64,000 nucleotides of DNA, from positions 2,356,001-2,420,000 of the forward strand of contig NC_008358.1 of assembly GCF_000013025.1 (NCBI RefSeq), in the 5' to 3' direction. Shown here in pieces: positions 17,332 through 27,111 of the stretch; position 1 is the stretch's first letter; the number at the start of each line of letters is the position of its first letter. The stretch is from Hyphomonas neptunium ATCC 15444. GTDB taxonomy: Bacteria; Pseudomonadota; Alphaproteobacteria; Caulobacterales; Hyphomonadaceae. Made by a program: the position numbers and the translations under genes. The notes below the pieces were generated by a model, which had not been told where the DNA came from, did not search any database, and was given only the letters and a program-made list of their open reading frames with translations.

Positions 17332-18798
17332 TCAGGCCTCGTAGTTATCCACGATCCAGCGGCTGAGCAGGCGCGGGCCGTAGCCCGAGGCCCAGCTTGG
17401 GTCGGTGGGGGATTTCTCGCCTTCGACCCAGGCAACGCCAGCGATGTCGAGGTGGGCCCAGCGGACGCCGTCCTTGATGAAGCGCTTGAGGAACTGCGCT
17501 GCGGTGATCGAGCCGGCGGCCCGCCCGCCGATGTTGCGCATGTCAGCGAACTTCGACTTGATGAGCGAGTCGTATTCCGAGCCCATCGGCAGGCGCCAGA
17601 CGCGCTCGCCTTCGGCGAGGCCGGCCTTGGTCAGCTCGTCTGCCAGGTCGTCCGAGTTGGTGAAGAGGCCCGCATGGTGGTGGCCGAGCGAGATGACGAT
17701 GGCGCCGGTCAGCGTGGCAAGGTCCACGATGGCTTTCGGCTTGAAATGCTCCTGCGCGTACCAGAGCACGTCACACAGGACGAGGCGGCCTTCGGCGTCG
17801 GTGTTCTGCACTTCGATGGTCTGGCCCGAAGCGGAGCGGAGGATGTCGCCGGGGCGGATGGCGTTACCATCAGGCATGTTTTCCACAAGGCCGATGAGGC
17901 CGACGACATTCACCTTGGCTTTCGCCTGGGCGAGCGCGCGCATCGTGCCGGTGACGGCGGCGGCACCGCCCATGTCGCCGCGCATCTCTTCCATGCCGGG
18001 GCCGGGCTTCAGCGAGACGCCGCCGGTATCAAAGCAGACGCCCTTGCCGACGAGAATGACAGGATCTTCGCCCGCCTTGCCGCCGTTCCATTTCATGATG
18101 CCGAGCTGGCTTTCCTTGACCGAGCCCTGGCCGACGCCGAGGAGCGCGCCCATGCCGAGCTTGGCCATCTGCTTCTCGCCGAGCACTTCGACTTCGACGC
18201 CGAGGGCGGAGAGTTCCTTGATCTTTTCGGCAAAGCTCTCCGGGTGCAGGTCATTCGGCGGCATGTTCACAAGGTCGCGCGCCAGATAGGTGCCGTCGGT
18301 GGCGGCATCGAGCATCACATAGGCGGCCTTTGCCGCCTTGGGATCGTCGCAGACGACCGTGAGGGTCGAGAGGCTCGGCTTCTGGTCGGCTTTCAGCTTG
18401 GTGAAATAGGTGTCGAAGCGGTAGGCGGCGAGTTTGGCGCCGGCCGCAACACGAGCAGCCTCTTCAGCCGAATGGGCGGCGATGGAGGCAGACTTGAAGC
18501 CCGAGGAGGCAAATGCCTTCACGAAATGGGCGCCGATGTTTTCCATGGCGCGGGCATCGCGTTTCTTGGGCTTGCCGCCGCCGACCACGACAGCGCGGCG
18601 CGCGTCCGAACCCTTGGGCAGCACAACCGACGCTTGCTGGCCGACTTTGCCATCAAAGCGTCCGCCTTCCAGCGATTCGGAAATCAGGCCGCCGGACGCC
18701 TTGTCGAGCGCTTCTGCGCTACCGGGCAGGCCTGCCCCCTCATCGGCGATGAAGGCGGCGATGTCGGCCTTGGCGGCGTCTGCGAATGTAATCTTCAT
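17332..18798 (-). CDS. pepA: Leucyl aminopeptidase (M17)
   Basis: 488 aa. Cytosolic dizinc aminopeptidase. The family signature NTDAEGRL lies near residue 330, the metal-binding VGKGVCFDTGGVSLKPG near 250, and GDMGGAAAVTGTMRALA just after. PepA can also bind DNA in E. coli (Xer recombination, carAB); nothing in the sequence speaks for or against that here. ATG start after GGAAAC. Confidence 0.96.
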   Translation of the reverse strand: MKITFADAAKADIAAFIADEGAGLPGSAEALDKASGGLISESLEGGRFDGKVGQQASVVLPKGSDARRAVVVGGGKPKKRDARAMENIGAHFVKAFASSGFKSASIAAHSAEEAARVAAGAKLAAYRFDTYFTKLKADQKPSLSTLTVVCDDPKAAKAAYVMLDAATDGTYLARDLVNMPPNDLHPESFAEKIKELSALGVEVEVLGEKQMAKLGMGALLGVGQGSVKESQLGIMKWNGGKAGEDPVILVGKGVCFDTGGVSLKPGPGMEEMRGDMGGAAAVTGTMRALAQAKAKVNVVGLIGLVENMPDGNAIRPGDILRSASGQTIEVQNTDAEGRLVLCDVLWYAQEHFKPKAIVDLATLTGAIVISLGHHHAGLFTNSDDLADELTKAGLAEGERVWRLPMGSEYDSLIKSKFADMRNIGGRAAGSITAAQFLKRFIKDGVRWAHLDIAGVAWVEGEKSPTDPSWASGYGPRLLSRWIVDNYEA

Positions 18799-18919
18799 GT
18801 GTGGAAACTCCGTTTGAAGCGGAAACTAAGCATCGACGCGCCAAGCGCAACTCGTTAGCTAGAGAATTGCTGCCAATTCCGGTTCTGTTTCTGGACGCTA
18901 GAGTGACCGCACCCCACCC

Positions 18920-20062
18920 ATGACCAAGATCCAGCTGCATCTATTAAGGCAGGTTCTGCAGGCCGTGCTGATCATTGTCGGCAGCCTGGTAATGGTTGCG
19001 CTGCTGGCGCAGGGCCTGTCGCGCACCGATGTGATCCTGGAAAACCGGCAATCGGCGATCACCTATTTCTATATCGTCATGCTGGGCTCGCCGCAGGTGA
19101 TTGCCCTGCTGCTGCCGCTGGCGCTGTTCGTGGCAGGGGTCTGGTCGCTTAACCGTATCCACAAGGATTCGGAGATCGTGGTGGCGCAGGCTGCGGGCAT
19201 GACACGCTGGCAGGTGGCTTCACCCGTGCTGCGCCTGGCGATGGTGTGCCTTGTGGTACATCTGGGAGTGAACCTCTGGGTTCAGCCGATGTCGCAGCGG
19301 GCGATGCGGGAAGCCGTTGCCGAGGCGCGAGCAGATCTTGCCGCCGCCCTGTTCCGGGCCGGCCAGTTCACCTCCAATGGCGAACGCCTCACATTTTACG
19401 CGCGCGATCAGGTCGGCGGGGAACTGCGCGGGGTGCTGATCTCCGACATGACGGACCCCGAATTCCCCATGGACATTCTGGCGCGCTCGGCGGCGCTGGT
19501 GTCGGTGGATGGCCAGCCCACGCTGCTGCTGCGCGACGCGCTGAGCCAGCAGCTGGACGAAAACCAGCAGCTCTCGGTGCTGGAGTTCGATCAGTACATG
19601 TTCGATCTGTCGGACTTCATGAAGGAGGATTCAGAGCTGGTTCTGAAAGCCTCTGACAAATTCCTGCATGAGCTCATCTTTCTCGACCGAAAGAACTACT
19701 TTGAAAACAAGGAAGCCGACAGTTTCCTGGCCGAGGCAAATGCGCGGCTGACCTCGCCGATGCTGAACATCGTGATGGCGCTGCTGGCGATCTTTGCGGT
19801 GCTTGGGGGGGATTTCAGCCGGCAGGGCTATGCCAAGCGGATCGGTCTGGCGACCGGGGGGGCGATCTTCGTTCTGGTGTTGCATCTGGCCTTGCAGTCA
19901 GCCGCCGCCGATGACCCCGCCCTCAACATTGCCTTGTGGGTGGTGCCCATTCTGGCCGGGATCATCCTGGGATGGATCTATTTCGGCCGGGGCGCCCGGA
20001 TTGGCCGCAAACAATGGGTGGCGGCGCCGCCACCGGGCTACATTCCGGGAGCACGCAGCTGA
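18920..20062 (+). CDS. lptF: LPS export ABC transporter permease LptF
   Basis: 380 aa. Inner membrane half of the LptB2FG exporter that extracts lipopolysaccharide. Transmembrane segments at about residues 11-32 and 54-75 and a group of three after residue 270, around a periplasmic beta-jellyroll domain (about 120-260). The conserved QAAGMTRWQV coupling helix follows TM2. It overlaps lptG by one base (TGATG). Begins the long plus-strand run to rpmG. Confidence 0.92.
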   Translation: MTKIQLHLLRQVLQAVLIIVGSLVMVALLAQGLSRTDVILENRQSAITYFYIVMLGSPQVIALLLPLALFVAGVWSLNRIHKDSEIVVAQAAGMTRWQVASPVLRLAMVCLVVHLGVNLWVQPMSQRAMREAVAEARADLAAALFRAGQFTSNGERLTFYARDQVGGELRGVLISDMTDPEFPMDILARSAALVSVDGQPTLLLRDALSQQLDENQQLSVLEFDQYMFDLSDFMKEDSELVLKASDKFLHELIFLDRKNYFENKEADSFLAEANARLTSPMLNIVMALLAIFAVLGGDFSRQGYAKRIGLATGGAIFVLVLHLALQSAAADDPALNIALWVVPILAGIILGWIYFGRGARIGRKQWVAAPPPGYIPGARS

Positions 20063-21183
20063 TGCCGGCCTTCTCGCGCATTCAGCGTTACATCCTGCGG
20101 GAATGCCTCTCCGGCCTGGTGCTGGTGCTGGGCATCCTATTGCTGGCGATCCTGATGATCGATGTGGTGGAGCAGATGCGCACTATCGGCGGCGATGTGG
20201 AAATCACGCTGCTGGACGCGCTGCGCCTGTCGCTGATGAAGCTGCCGATGATTATCGAACAGACGCTGCCCTTTGCCCTTCTGGCGGCCACGATGATGGC
20301 GTTCACCCGGCTCAACCGGCGCTCGGAGCTGTCGATCATCCGTGCCAGCGGGCTGTCAGCCTGGCGGTTTCTGACCCCGGTGATCGTTCTGGGTGTGGCG
20401 CTCGGTATATTCTCTTCCCTGGCGCTCAACCCGCTTGCCGCGCGGCTGAGCCAGTCGTTTGAGGCGGAACGCGCGCGGTTGCTGGATGTGGGCCGGGAGG
20501 TAGTTCAGGTGGCTGAAACGGGCGTCTGGCTGCGCCAGGGCGACGATTCCAGCCAGTATGTGATCCACGCGCGGCGGGTGGAGGATGGGGGCCGGACCCT
20601 GCTAGACGTCAAGATCATCGAGGAACAGCGCCTCTATAATGGCCGCCAGCCAACCAATGATTTTGCCTTTGTACGCCGGATCGATGCGGAAAAGGCCGTG
20701 TTGAACGAAGGCTTCTGGCAGCTGGAGAACCTGGTCGAGAACCTGCCCAACCAGGCCCCTGAACGGCGCGCGACGCTGGCCATTCCGACCTCGCTGGACG
20801 CAGTACGGCTGCTCGATGAGTACGCCTCGCCCAATACGGTCGGTTTCTGGGAATTACCCCGGTTCATTTTTGAAACACGGGCGGCTGGCCTCGACACTTC
20901 GCGCTATACGATGCGGCTTTTCACCCTAACGGCGACGCCTGTGCTTTTTACCGCGATGGCGCTGATCGGGGCCCTGGCCTGCCTCCGGCTGCAACGCCTG
21001 GGGGGCACTTCAAGACTGCTCGCAACCGGGGTGCTGGCGGCCATTGGGCTTTATTTCTTCACGCAATTTTCCTCCAGCCTGGGGTCAACCGGCGCGGCCC
21101 CGGCGGTCGTGGCGGCATGGTCACCGCCCCTGTTTGTGCTGTTCGTCAGCCTGGCCTTTATCGCCTACCGGGAAGATGGCTGA
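20062..21183 (+). CDS. lptG: LPS export ABC transporter permease LptG
   Basis: 373 aa from ATG 20062, which shares its A with the lptF stop; an earlier start would run through lptF. Same architecture as LptF: RIQRYILRECLSGLVLVLGI, the RRSELSIIRASGLSAWRFL coupling region, the periplasmic domain, and three C-terminal membrane helices. Together with LptF and an unlinked LptB it forms the LPS extractor. Confidence 0.92.
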   Translation: MPAFSRIQRYILRECLSGLVLVLGILLLAILMIDVVEQMRTIGGDVEITLLDALRLSLMKLPMIIEQTLPFALLAATMMAFTRLNRRSELSIIRASGLSAWRFLTPVIVLGVALGIFSSLALNPLAARLSQSFEAERARLLDVGREVVQVAETGVWLRQGDDSSQYVIHARRVEDGGRTLLDVKIIEEQRLYNGRQPTNDFAFVRRIDAEKAVLNEGFWQLENLVENLPNQAPERRATLAIPTSLDAVRLLDEYASPNTVGFWELPRFIFETRAAGLDTSRYTMRLFTLTATPVLFTAMALIGALACLRLQRLGGTSRLLATGVLAAIGLYFFTQFSSSLGSTGAAPAVVAAWSPPLFVLFVSLAFIAYREDG

Positions 21184-21253
21184 ACCGTAGCGGCCTTGAC
21201 AGCCCCTGCCGCTACAGACCATCTCTGCCGCCCTTGAAGAGGTGGACCCCTGC

Positions 21254-23833
21254 ATGAAACTTGTCGTCGTAGAGTCTCCGGCAAAGGCCAAAACGATCAA
21301 CAAGTACCTGGGGAAGGACTATAAGGTCCTCGCCTCCTACGGTCACATCCGCGATCTGCCCTCGAAAAATGGCTCGGTTGACCCGGAAAACGACTTCGAA
21401 ATGGTCTGGGAGGCCGATTCCAAGTCTGCCAAGCGCATCTCCGACATCGCCAACGCCCTGAAGGACGCCGACACGCTGATCCTGGCGACTGACCCTGATC
21501 GCGAGGGCGAGGCCATCTCCTGGCACCTGGTCGAGGCGCTGAGAAAGCGCCGGGCGCTCAAGAAAGATGTCGCCATCGAGCGCGTCGTGTTCAACGCCAT
21601 CACCAAGAGCGCCGTGACCCAGGCAATGGAGCATCCGCGCGCCATCGACGCCGAACTGGTCGACGCCTATCTGGCGCGCCGGGCGCTGGACTATCTGGTC
21701 GGCTTCAACCTCTCCCCGGTCCTCTGGCGCAAGCTGCCGGGCTCGCGCTCGGCGGGCCGCGTTCAGTCTGTGGCGCTGCGGATCGTGTGCGACCGCGAAA
21801 ACGAGATCGAGAGCTTCCGGGCGCAGGAATACTGGAACATCGTGGCAGAGCTGCGCGCGCCCGACGGCACCGCCTTTGAAGCCCGCCTGCACAGCCTCGA
21901 CGGCGAAACGCTGAAGAAGTTCACCCTCGGCAATCAGGGCGACGCAAACCGCGCGCTGGAGATCGTCAAGGTCGGCGGCTATTCGGTCGTCAGCGTTGAG
22001 GCCAAGCCCGTCAAGCGCAATCCGCCTCCGCCGTTCATCACTTCGACACTGCAACAGGAAGCCAGCCGCAAGCTCGGATTCAACGCCAAGCGCACGATGC
22101 AGGCCGCTCAGAAGCTCTACGAAGAAGGCCGCATCACCTATATGCGTACCGACGGCGTGAACATGGCCGAGGAAGCCTATGTCGCCGCCCGCACGATGAT
22201 CCAGTCCAACTATGGCGCGCGGTATCTGCCGGAAAATACGCGGCGCTATTCCTCCAAGGCGAAGAATGCGCAGGAGGCCCACGAGGCCATCCGCCCGACC
22301 GACTTCAATCTGCGCCCGGAAGATTACCACGGCGACGGCGACCTGAAGAAACTCTACACGCTCGTCTGGCGCCGGGCTGTCGCCTCGCAGATGGAAACGG
22401 CGCTGTTCGAGCGCACAACCATCGACCTTGCCTCCAAGGACAAGCGCGCGGGCCTGCGCGCCACCGGCCAGGTGCTGGTGTTTGATGGCTTCATCAAGCT
22501 CTACACCGAAGGTCATGACGCCGGGGATGATGATGACGACGCCGAAGGCCGCCTGCCGAAGATGGCCGAAGGTCAGCATGCTGACCTCCTGAAGGCGGAC
22601 GCCAACCAGTCCTTCACCCAGCCGCCCCCGCGCTATACCGAAGCCTCGCTCGTCAAGCGCCTTGAAGAACTCGGAATTGGCCGCCCGTCCACCTATGCCT
22701 CCACCATGTCGACGCTGGAAGATCGCGGCTATGTCCGCATCGAGGGCAAGGCGCTGGTGCCGGAAGACAAAGGCCGGCTTGTCACCGCCTTCCTCGAAAA
22801 CTTCTTCAGCCGCTATGTGGAATATGACTTCACGGCCGGCCTGGAAGAAAAGCTCGACGTCATCTCCGATGGCAAGCTCGACTGGAAAGCCTTCCTGCGC
22901 GAATTCTGGCAGCAGTTTGCCGCTGACATTGACGGCACGAAAGACCTGCGCGTTTCTGCCGTGCTCGACGCGCTGAACGAGGCGCTGGGCGCCTATGTGT
23001 TCCCGCGCCAGGACGCCGAAGGCAACCCCATCGAAAACCCGCGCCAGTGCCCGCTCTGCAAAGAGGGCGAGCTGTCGATGAAGCTCGGCAAGTTCGGCGC
23101 CTTCGTTGGCTGCTCGCGCCATCCCGAGTGCAAATACACCCGCCAGTTTTCCTCCGAGGGCGGAGATGCCGCGATCAATCCCGATGGCAACGAGATCGGC
23201 ATCCACCCCGATACCGGCGCCATGATCCTGCTGAAATCAGGCCGGTTTGGCCCCTATGTGGAAATGGCCAATGGCGAAAAGCCAAAGCGCGCCAGCCTCG
23301 CCAAGGCAGACAATGCTGCCGAGCTGACCCTTGAACGCGCCGTGGAGCTGCTCAGCCTGCCGCGCGAAGTTGGTCCGCACCCGGAAGATGGCGAAATGAT
23401 CCTCGCCAATTTCGGCCGCTTCGGGCCGTATGTTCAGCATGGCAAAACCTACGCCAACCTGAAAGACCCGCGCGACGTGTTCACCATCGGCGTCAACCAC
23501 GCCGTCTCGCTGATCGAAGACAAGAAAGCCCGCGGCTCAGCCCGCGGGGGCGCCGCAGCGCTCAAAGCCCTCGGCGATCACCCGGACGGCGGCGCCATCG
23601 AGGTGTTCGAAGGCCGCTACGGGCCTTACGTGAAATGGGGCAAGGTCAACGCCACCCTGCCCAAGGAGATCACGCCCGACGTGGTGACGCTGGAACAGGC
23701 CATCGAACTCGTAAACGCTAAAGGCGGCAGCGCGAAGAAAAAGGCCCCGGCCAAGAAAGCAGCCGCGAAAAAGCCGGCGGCAAAGAAAGCTGCGCCGAAG
23801 AAAAAAGCGCCGGCGAAGAAGGCTGAGGAATAG
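21254..23833 (+). CDS. topA: DNA topoisomerase I (type IA)
   Basis: 859 aa from ATG 21254, with AAGAGG upstream; a GTG 12 nt earlier is possible. Relaxes negative supercoils. Toprim domain with VVVESPAKAKTINKYLG and TDPDREGEAISWHLVEAL. The active-site tyrosine is in the EEGRITYMRTDGVNM motif. The C-terminal part has one C4 zinc ribbon (CPLCKEGEL...CSRHPECKY), then at least three degenerate repeats of the LxxGxFGPYV type without cysteines, and ends in a lysine/alanine-rich tail (KKAAAKKP and similar, last 45 residues) that probably contacts DNA. Confidence 0.96.
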   Translation: MKLVVVESPAKAKTINKYLGKDYKVLASYGHIRDLPSKNGSVDPENDFEMVWEADSKSAKRISDIANALKDADTLILATDPDREGEAISWHLVEALRKRRALKKDVAIERVVFNAITKSAVTQAMEHPRAIDAELVDAYLARRALDYLVGFNLSPVLWRKLPGSRSAGRVQSVALRIVCDRENEIESFRAQEYWNIVAELRAPDGTAFEARLHSLDGETLKKFTLGNQGDANRALEIVKVGGYSVVSVEAKPVKRNPPPPFITSTLQQEASRKLGFNAKRTMQAAQKLYEEGRITYMRTDGVNMAEEAYVAARTMIQSNYGARYLPENTRRYSSKAKNAQEAHEAIRPTDFNLRPEDYHGDGDLKKLYTLVWRRAVASQMETALFERTTIDLASKDKRAGLRATGQVLVFDGFIKLYTEGHDAGDDDDDAEGRLPKMAEGQHADLLKADANQSFTQPPPRYTEASLVKRLEELGIGRPSTYASTMSTLEDRGYVRIEGKALVPEDKGRLVTAFLENFFSRYVEYDFTAGLEEKLDVISDGKLDWKAFLREFWQQFAADIDGTKDLRVSAVLDALNEALGAYVFPRQDAEGNPIENPRQCPLCKEGELSMKLGKFGAFVGCSRHPECKYTRQFSSEGGDAAINPDGNEIGIHPDTGAMILLKSGRFGPYVEMANGEKPKRASLAKADNAAELTLERAVELLSLPREVGPHPEDGEMILANFGRFGPYVQHGKTYANLKDPRDVFTIGVNHAVSLIEDKKARGSARGGAAALKALGDHPDGGAIEVFEGRYGPYVKWGKVNATLPKEITPDVVTLEQAIELVNAKGGSAKKKAPAKKAAAKKPAAKKAAPKKKAPAKKAEE

Positions 23834-23898
23834 CCATTCACCCTCCTTTCAGCTTCCCTCTGCCCGTATGCGGAGGAAGCTGACCGGAGGCCTATGCC

Positions 23899-24237
23899 AT
23901 GCTCTTGCCTGCCCTGTTTTCGTCGATTGCCCTGATCGGGACGCCAGTTGCCGCGGCAAGCCCGTATGAAATGGAACTCTATGTCAGCGGGTATGATCGC
24001 GAGACGGTCTTTCTTGCGGCGCCCGGATTGGCGGATGCGGGCCCCCTGCCGGTATTCCGGATATGCTATGACAGCGCCGCAACCTCGCCCGCGCCGCAAA
24101 TATTGAGCGTACATGTCGGCGAACGCCGGCAAATGCTCACGCGGGGAAAATGCAGCTTCTTTGCAGGCGACGACATCGAACTGGCCGTCTGGAAAGCGGA
24201 CGGATCGATCCGCGCCAGCGTTACTCTGCTGCGCTGA
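23899..24237 (+). CDS. Small secreted protein, two cysteines, unknown function
   Basis: 112 aa. ATG at 23899 with CGGAGG 8 nt upstream. Signal peptide 1-20 ending VAAAS. The mature part carries PVFRICYDSA and, 29 residues on, RGKCSFFAGDDIEL, and ends in RASVTLLR. The same plan (PVxxxC, G-x-CxF, V-x-L-x-R end) occurs in the next gene, so the two look like diverged tandem paralogues, probably with a disulphide in the periplasm. I do not recognise the family. Confidence 0.7.
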   Translation: MLLPALFSSIALIGTPVAAASPYEMELYVSGYDRETVFLAAPGLADAGPLPVFRICYDSAATSPAPQILSVHVGERRQMLTRGKCSFFAGDDIELAVWKADGSIRASVTLLR

Positions 24238-24302
24238 GATTGACACCGCCAGAGCCTCAAGCAACTTCCTGAAATACAGAATCGCGGGACCGCAGAACCA
24301 TC

Positions 24303-24662
24303 ATGATCCGGAATGCCTTCCTGATAGCGCTCGCCGCCGCGCTGGCCGCCCCGGCCTTCGCCCAGGTGCCTCCGCCCATCCGCGTCACCGCGAAGGGCAA
24401 GGAAGTCGTGCCCGTTTTGGTCAGCCAGCCTTTGCCGGAGGGCGCGCAGGTGCTCTCCACGCCGGTGTTGCAGGTGTGCCATGGCGGCGGGAACGCGGTG
24501 AACGCCGTGCTTCTTTCCGGCGATCCGGACTTTGACGAGGCCGAGACTATCGAGACTGTGGTGGTGCCCGGCCAATGCGTGTTCATCTCGGCGCGGCTGG
24601 TGCGCCTGACGACCAACTCCGAGGGCGGCAGCACCGCCATCCTGGTGCAACTGGTACGCTAG
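24303..24662 (+). CDS. Small secreted protein, probable paralogue of the preceding one
   Basis: 119 aa. Signal peptide MIRNAFLIALAAALAAPAFA-Q. The mature part has PVLQVCHGGG, then after 33 residues PGQCVFISARLV, and ends TAILVQLVR, mirroring the gene at 23899. No Shine-Dalgarno is obvious. It lies 60 bp before rnr and may be transcribed with it. Function unknown. Confidence 0.7.
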   Translation: MIRNAFLIALAAALAAPAFAQVPPPIRVTAKGKEVVPVLVSQPLPEGAQVLSTPVLQVCHGGGNAVNAVLLSGDPDFDEAETIETVVVPGQCVFISARLVRLTTNSEGGSTAILVQLVR

Positions 24663-24721
24663 AACCGGGTTTCGCATAAAAGGCCGCGCAATTGGGCGCG
24701 AATTCGCCTATATCCGGCTCC

Positions 24722-27016
24722 ATGAGTTTTCCAGATAGACAGACTGTCCTTGATTTTCTGAAAGAAAATCCGGACGCGACCAGTAAAGCCGACATCGCCA
24801 GGGGCCTTAAAGTGAAGGGCCAGGAGCGCGCCGTGCTGCGCGATGTGCTCAAACAGCTTGAGGAAGAAGGCAAGCTGGAGCGCACCGGCAAGCGCAGCTT
24901 TGCGCAGGCCGACCGCCCGCCCCCTTCGGGCCTCGTTGAATTTACCCGCCTCACCAAAGAGGGCGATCTTGTCGGCCAGTGCGTCGGCGATAGCGGCCTT
25001 TTCGGGCCGGAGCTGATCTATGGCGGCCCCTCGGGCAAGAGCCGGGGCCGCGCGCCGGGCAAGGGCGACCGGGCGGTCTGCAAGATCGTCGGCCGCGAGG
25101 ATGGCGAATGGCGCGCCTATGTCATCACGCTGCTGGAGAAGCGCCTCAGCGACCGCATCGTCGGCCTCTATGAACACGCCCCGCGCGGTGGCCGGGTCAT
25201 CCCCGCCAGCCGCAAGGAGCGGCGCGAGCTGCTGATCCAGGAGGGCGACCGCAAGGGCGCCAAGGATGGCGATCTCGTCGTGGCAGAGCCAAAGCCGCAG
25301 GGCCGCCGCCAGCTTGGCCCGCCGCTGGGCGTGGTCAAAGAGGTGATCGGCCATATCACCGATGCCCGCTCGGCCAGCCTCATCGCGATCTATGCGCATG
25401 ACATTCCGGTGGACTTTCCAGAAGCCGCGCTTGTCGAAGCACGCGAGAAGGAACCGGCGGACGCTCCGCGTACCGATCTTCGCAATACGCCGCTGATCAC
25501 CATCGACCCGCATGACGCGCGCGACCATGACGATGCCGTCTGGGCCGAGCAGACCGAAGATGGCGGCTGGAAGGTGATCGTGGCGATTGCCGATGTGGCC
25601 GCCTATGTCACCGAAGGTTCCGCCCTCGACAAGGAAGCGGAGAAGCGGGGCAACTCGACCTACTTCCCCGACCGGGTCGTCCCCATGCTGCCGTTTGAGC
25701 TGTCGGCGGACGCTTGTTCCCTGCGCGAGAATGAAGACCGGCCGTGCATGGCGGTGGAGATGATCTTCTCTGCTGACGGCCACAAGAAGCGCCACCGCTT
25801 CCTGCGCGCCACGATGCGCTCGGCGGCAAAGCTCTCCTATGAGGAGGCGCAGGCCGCCATTGACGGCAAGCCCGGCGGCAAGGCCGAGGAGCTTCTGGAA
25901 ACGGTGCTGAAGCCGCTCTGGGGCGCCTATGCGGCCGTCTCCAAGGCGCGCGACATCCGCAGCCCGCTCGATCTCGACATGCCTGAGCGCCGGATCATGT
26001 TCACCCCCGAGGGTGAGCTGGACGGCATCGTGACGAAAGTCCGCCTCGACGCGCACCGCCTGATCGAAGAGTTCATGATCCAGGCCAATGTCGCGGCCGC
26101 TGAAACGCTGGAGCAGAAGAACAGCCCCGTCATGTACCGCGTGCATGATACCCCGTCGGACGCGAAAGTGGCGGCGTTTGCGGAGTTCCTGCAGACGCTC
26201 GACATGAAATGGAATATTGGCGAACGTCCGCAGACGCACAAGTTCAACAAGCTGCTCGCAGAGATACGCGGCGGGGATTATGAAGGCATGATCTCCCAGA
26301 TGGTGCTGCGCACGCAGGCGCAGGCGATCTATTCGGAAGAAAACCTCGGCCACTTCGGCCTCAACCTCGCCAAATATGCCCACTTCACCTCGCCCATCCG
26401 CCGCTACGCAGACCTGATCGTCCACCGCGCGTTGATCCGGGCGCATGATTTCGGCCCCGATGGCCTTTCCGAGCGCGGCGCCGCGCGGCTTGAGGAAGTT
26501 GCCGAACATATCTCGATGACAGAGCGCCGCTCGATGGCCGCTGAACGCGACGCGACCGACCGCTATCTGGCGATCTTCCTGTCAGACCGGGTCGGCGCCG
26601 AGTTTGATGGCCGCATCACGGGCGTCACGCCGGCCGGCCTCTTTGTGGCGCTGGCAGGCTCAGGCGCCGATGGCTTCGTGCCGATCTCGTCCATCTCGGA
26701 AGATTACTGGATACATGACGAGGCGGCGGTCGCCGTCTATGCGCGCGGCTCGGGGAAAACTTTCTCCATCGGCCAGATTGTGCGTGTACGTTTGCGCGAA
26801 GTCACCCCGCTTCAGGGCGGGCTGCTGCTGGAGATGCTGTCAGAGCCTCTGCCGGCACCACCAGGCCGCCAGGCTGCGCGCCAGGCGATCACCCGCGAGC
26901 GCGGCGGCCCACGCAGCCGTAGCGGCGGAGGCGGCGGTGGTGGCCCACCCCGCAGAGGCAAACCGAAATTCGACAAACGCACCCTGCCCAAGAAGGGCAA
27001 GCCGAAGCGGCGGTGA
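24722..27016 (+). CDS. rnr: Ribonuclease R
   Basis: 764 aa from ATG 24722 (MSFPDRQTVLDFLKENP); a TTG 30 nt earlier is not favoured. Processive 3'-5' exoribonuclease that degrades structured RNA. N-terminal winged-helix domain (1-70), cold-shock domains, RNB catalytic domain with the Asp cluster TIDPHDARDHDDAV near residue 265, the HFTSPIRRYADLIVHRAL signature near 560, an S1 domain (about 620-705), and a low-complexity Gly/Arg/Lys tail such as SGGGGGGGPP, which usually helps binding to structured RNA. Confidence 0.95.
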   Translation: MSFPDRQTVLDFLKENPDATSKADIARGLKVKGQERAVLRDVLKQLEEEGKLERTGKRSFAQADRPPPSGLVEFTRLTKEGDLVGQCVGDSGLFGPELIYGGPSGKSRGRAPGKGDRAVCKIVGREDGEWRAYVITLLEKRLSDRIVGLYEHAPRGGRVIPASRKERRELLIQEGDRKGAKDGDLVVAEPKPQGRRQLGPPLGVVKEVIGHITDARSASLIAIYAHDIPVDFPEAALVEAREKEPADAPRTDLRNTPLITIDPHDARDHDDAVWAEQTEDGGWKVIVAIADVAAYVTEGSALDKEAEKRGNSTYFPDRVVPMLPFELSADACSLRENEDRPCMAVEMIFSADGHKKRHRFLRATMRSAAKLSYEEAQAAIDGKPGGKAEELLETVLKPLWGAYAAVSKARDIRSPLDLDMPERRIMFTPEGELDGIVTKVRLDAHRLIEEFMIQANVAAAETLEQKNSPVMYRVHDTPSDAKVAAFAEFLQTLDMKWNIGERPQTHKFNKLLAEIRGGDYEGMISQMVLRTQAQAIYSEENLGHFGLNLAKYAHFTSPIRRYADLIVHRALIRAHDFGPDGLSERGAARLEEVAEHISMTERRSMAAERDATDRYLAIFLSDRVGAEFDGRITGVTPAGLFVALAGSGADGFVPISSISEDYWIHDEAAVAVYARGSGKTFSIGQIVRVRLREVTPLQGGLLLEMLSEPLPAPPGRQAARQAITRERGGPRSRSGGGGGGGPPRRGKPKFDKRTLPKKGKPKRR

Positions 27017-27111
27017 GCTTGCGCCGCGGCTCGGCCATGCTGCGCCGCAACGCGCAGACCTCTCCCAACGTCACGGTTTCAGAGGCCGGGATTCGCCTAT
27101 AGGATTGCCAT

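Noticed and set aside
17452-18858. 468-codon open frame on the plus strand opposite pepA
   Set aside because: Antisense shadow of a well-conserved M17 peptidase.
21196-21221. TTGACA before topA as a promoter
   Set aside because: The best -10-like sequence (TACAGA) is only 11 bp away, and nothing suitable lies at 16-18 bp.
21212-23206. 664-codon open frame on the minus strand opposite topA
   Set aside because: Antisense shadow of a conserved gene; residue composition is typical of reversed GC-rich coding sequence.
24659-26509. 616-codon open frame on the minus strand opposite rnr
   Set aside because: Antisense shadow of ribonuclease R, with no recognisable motif.
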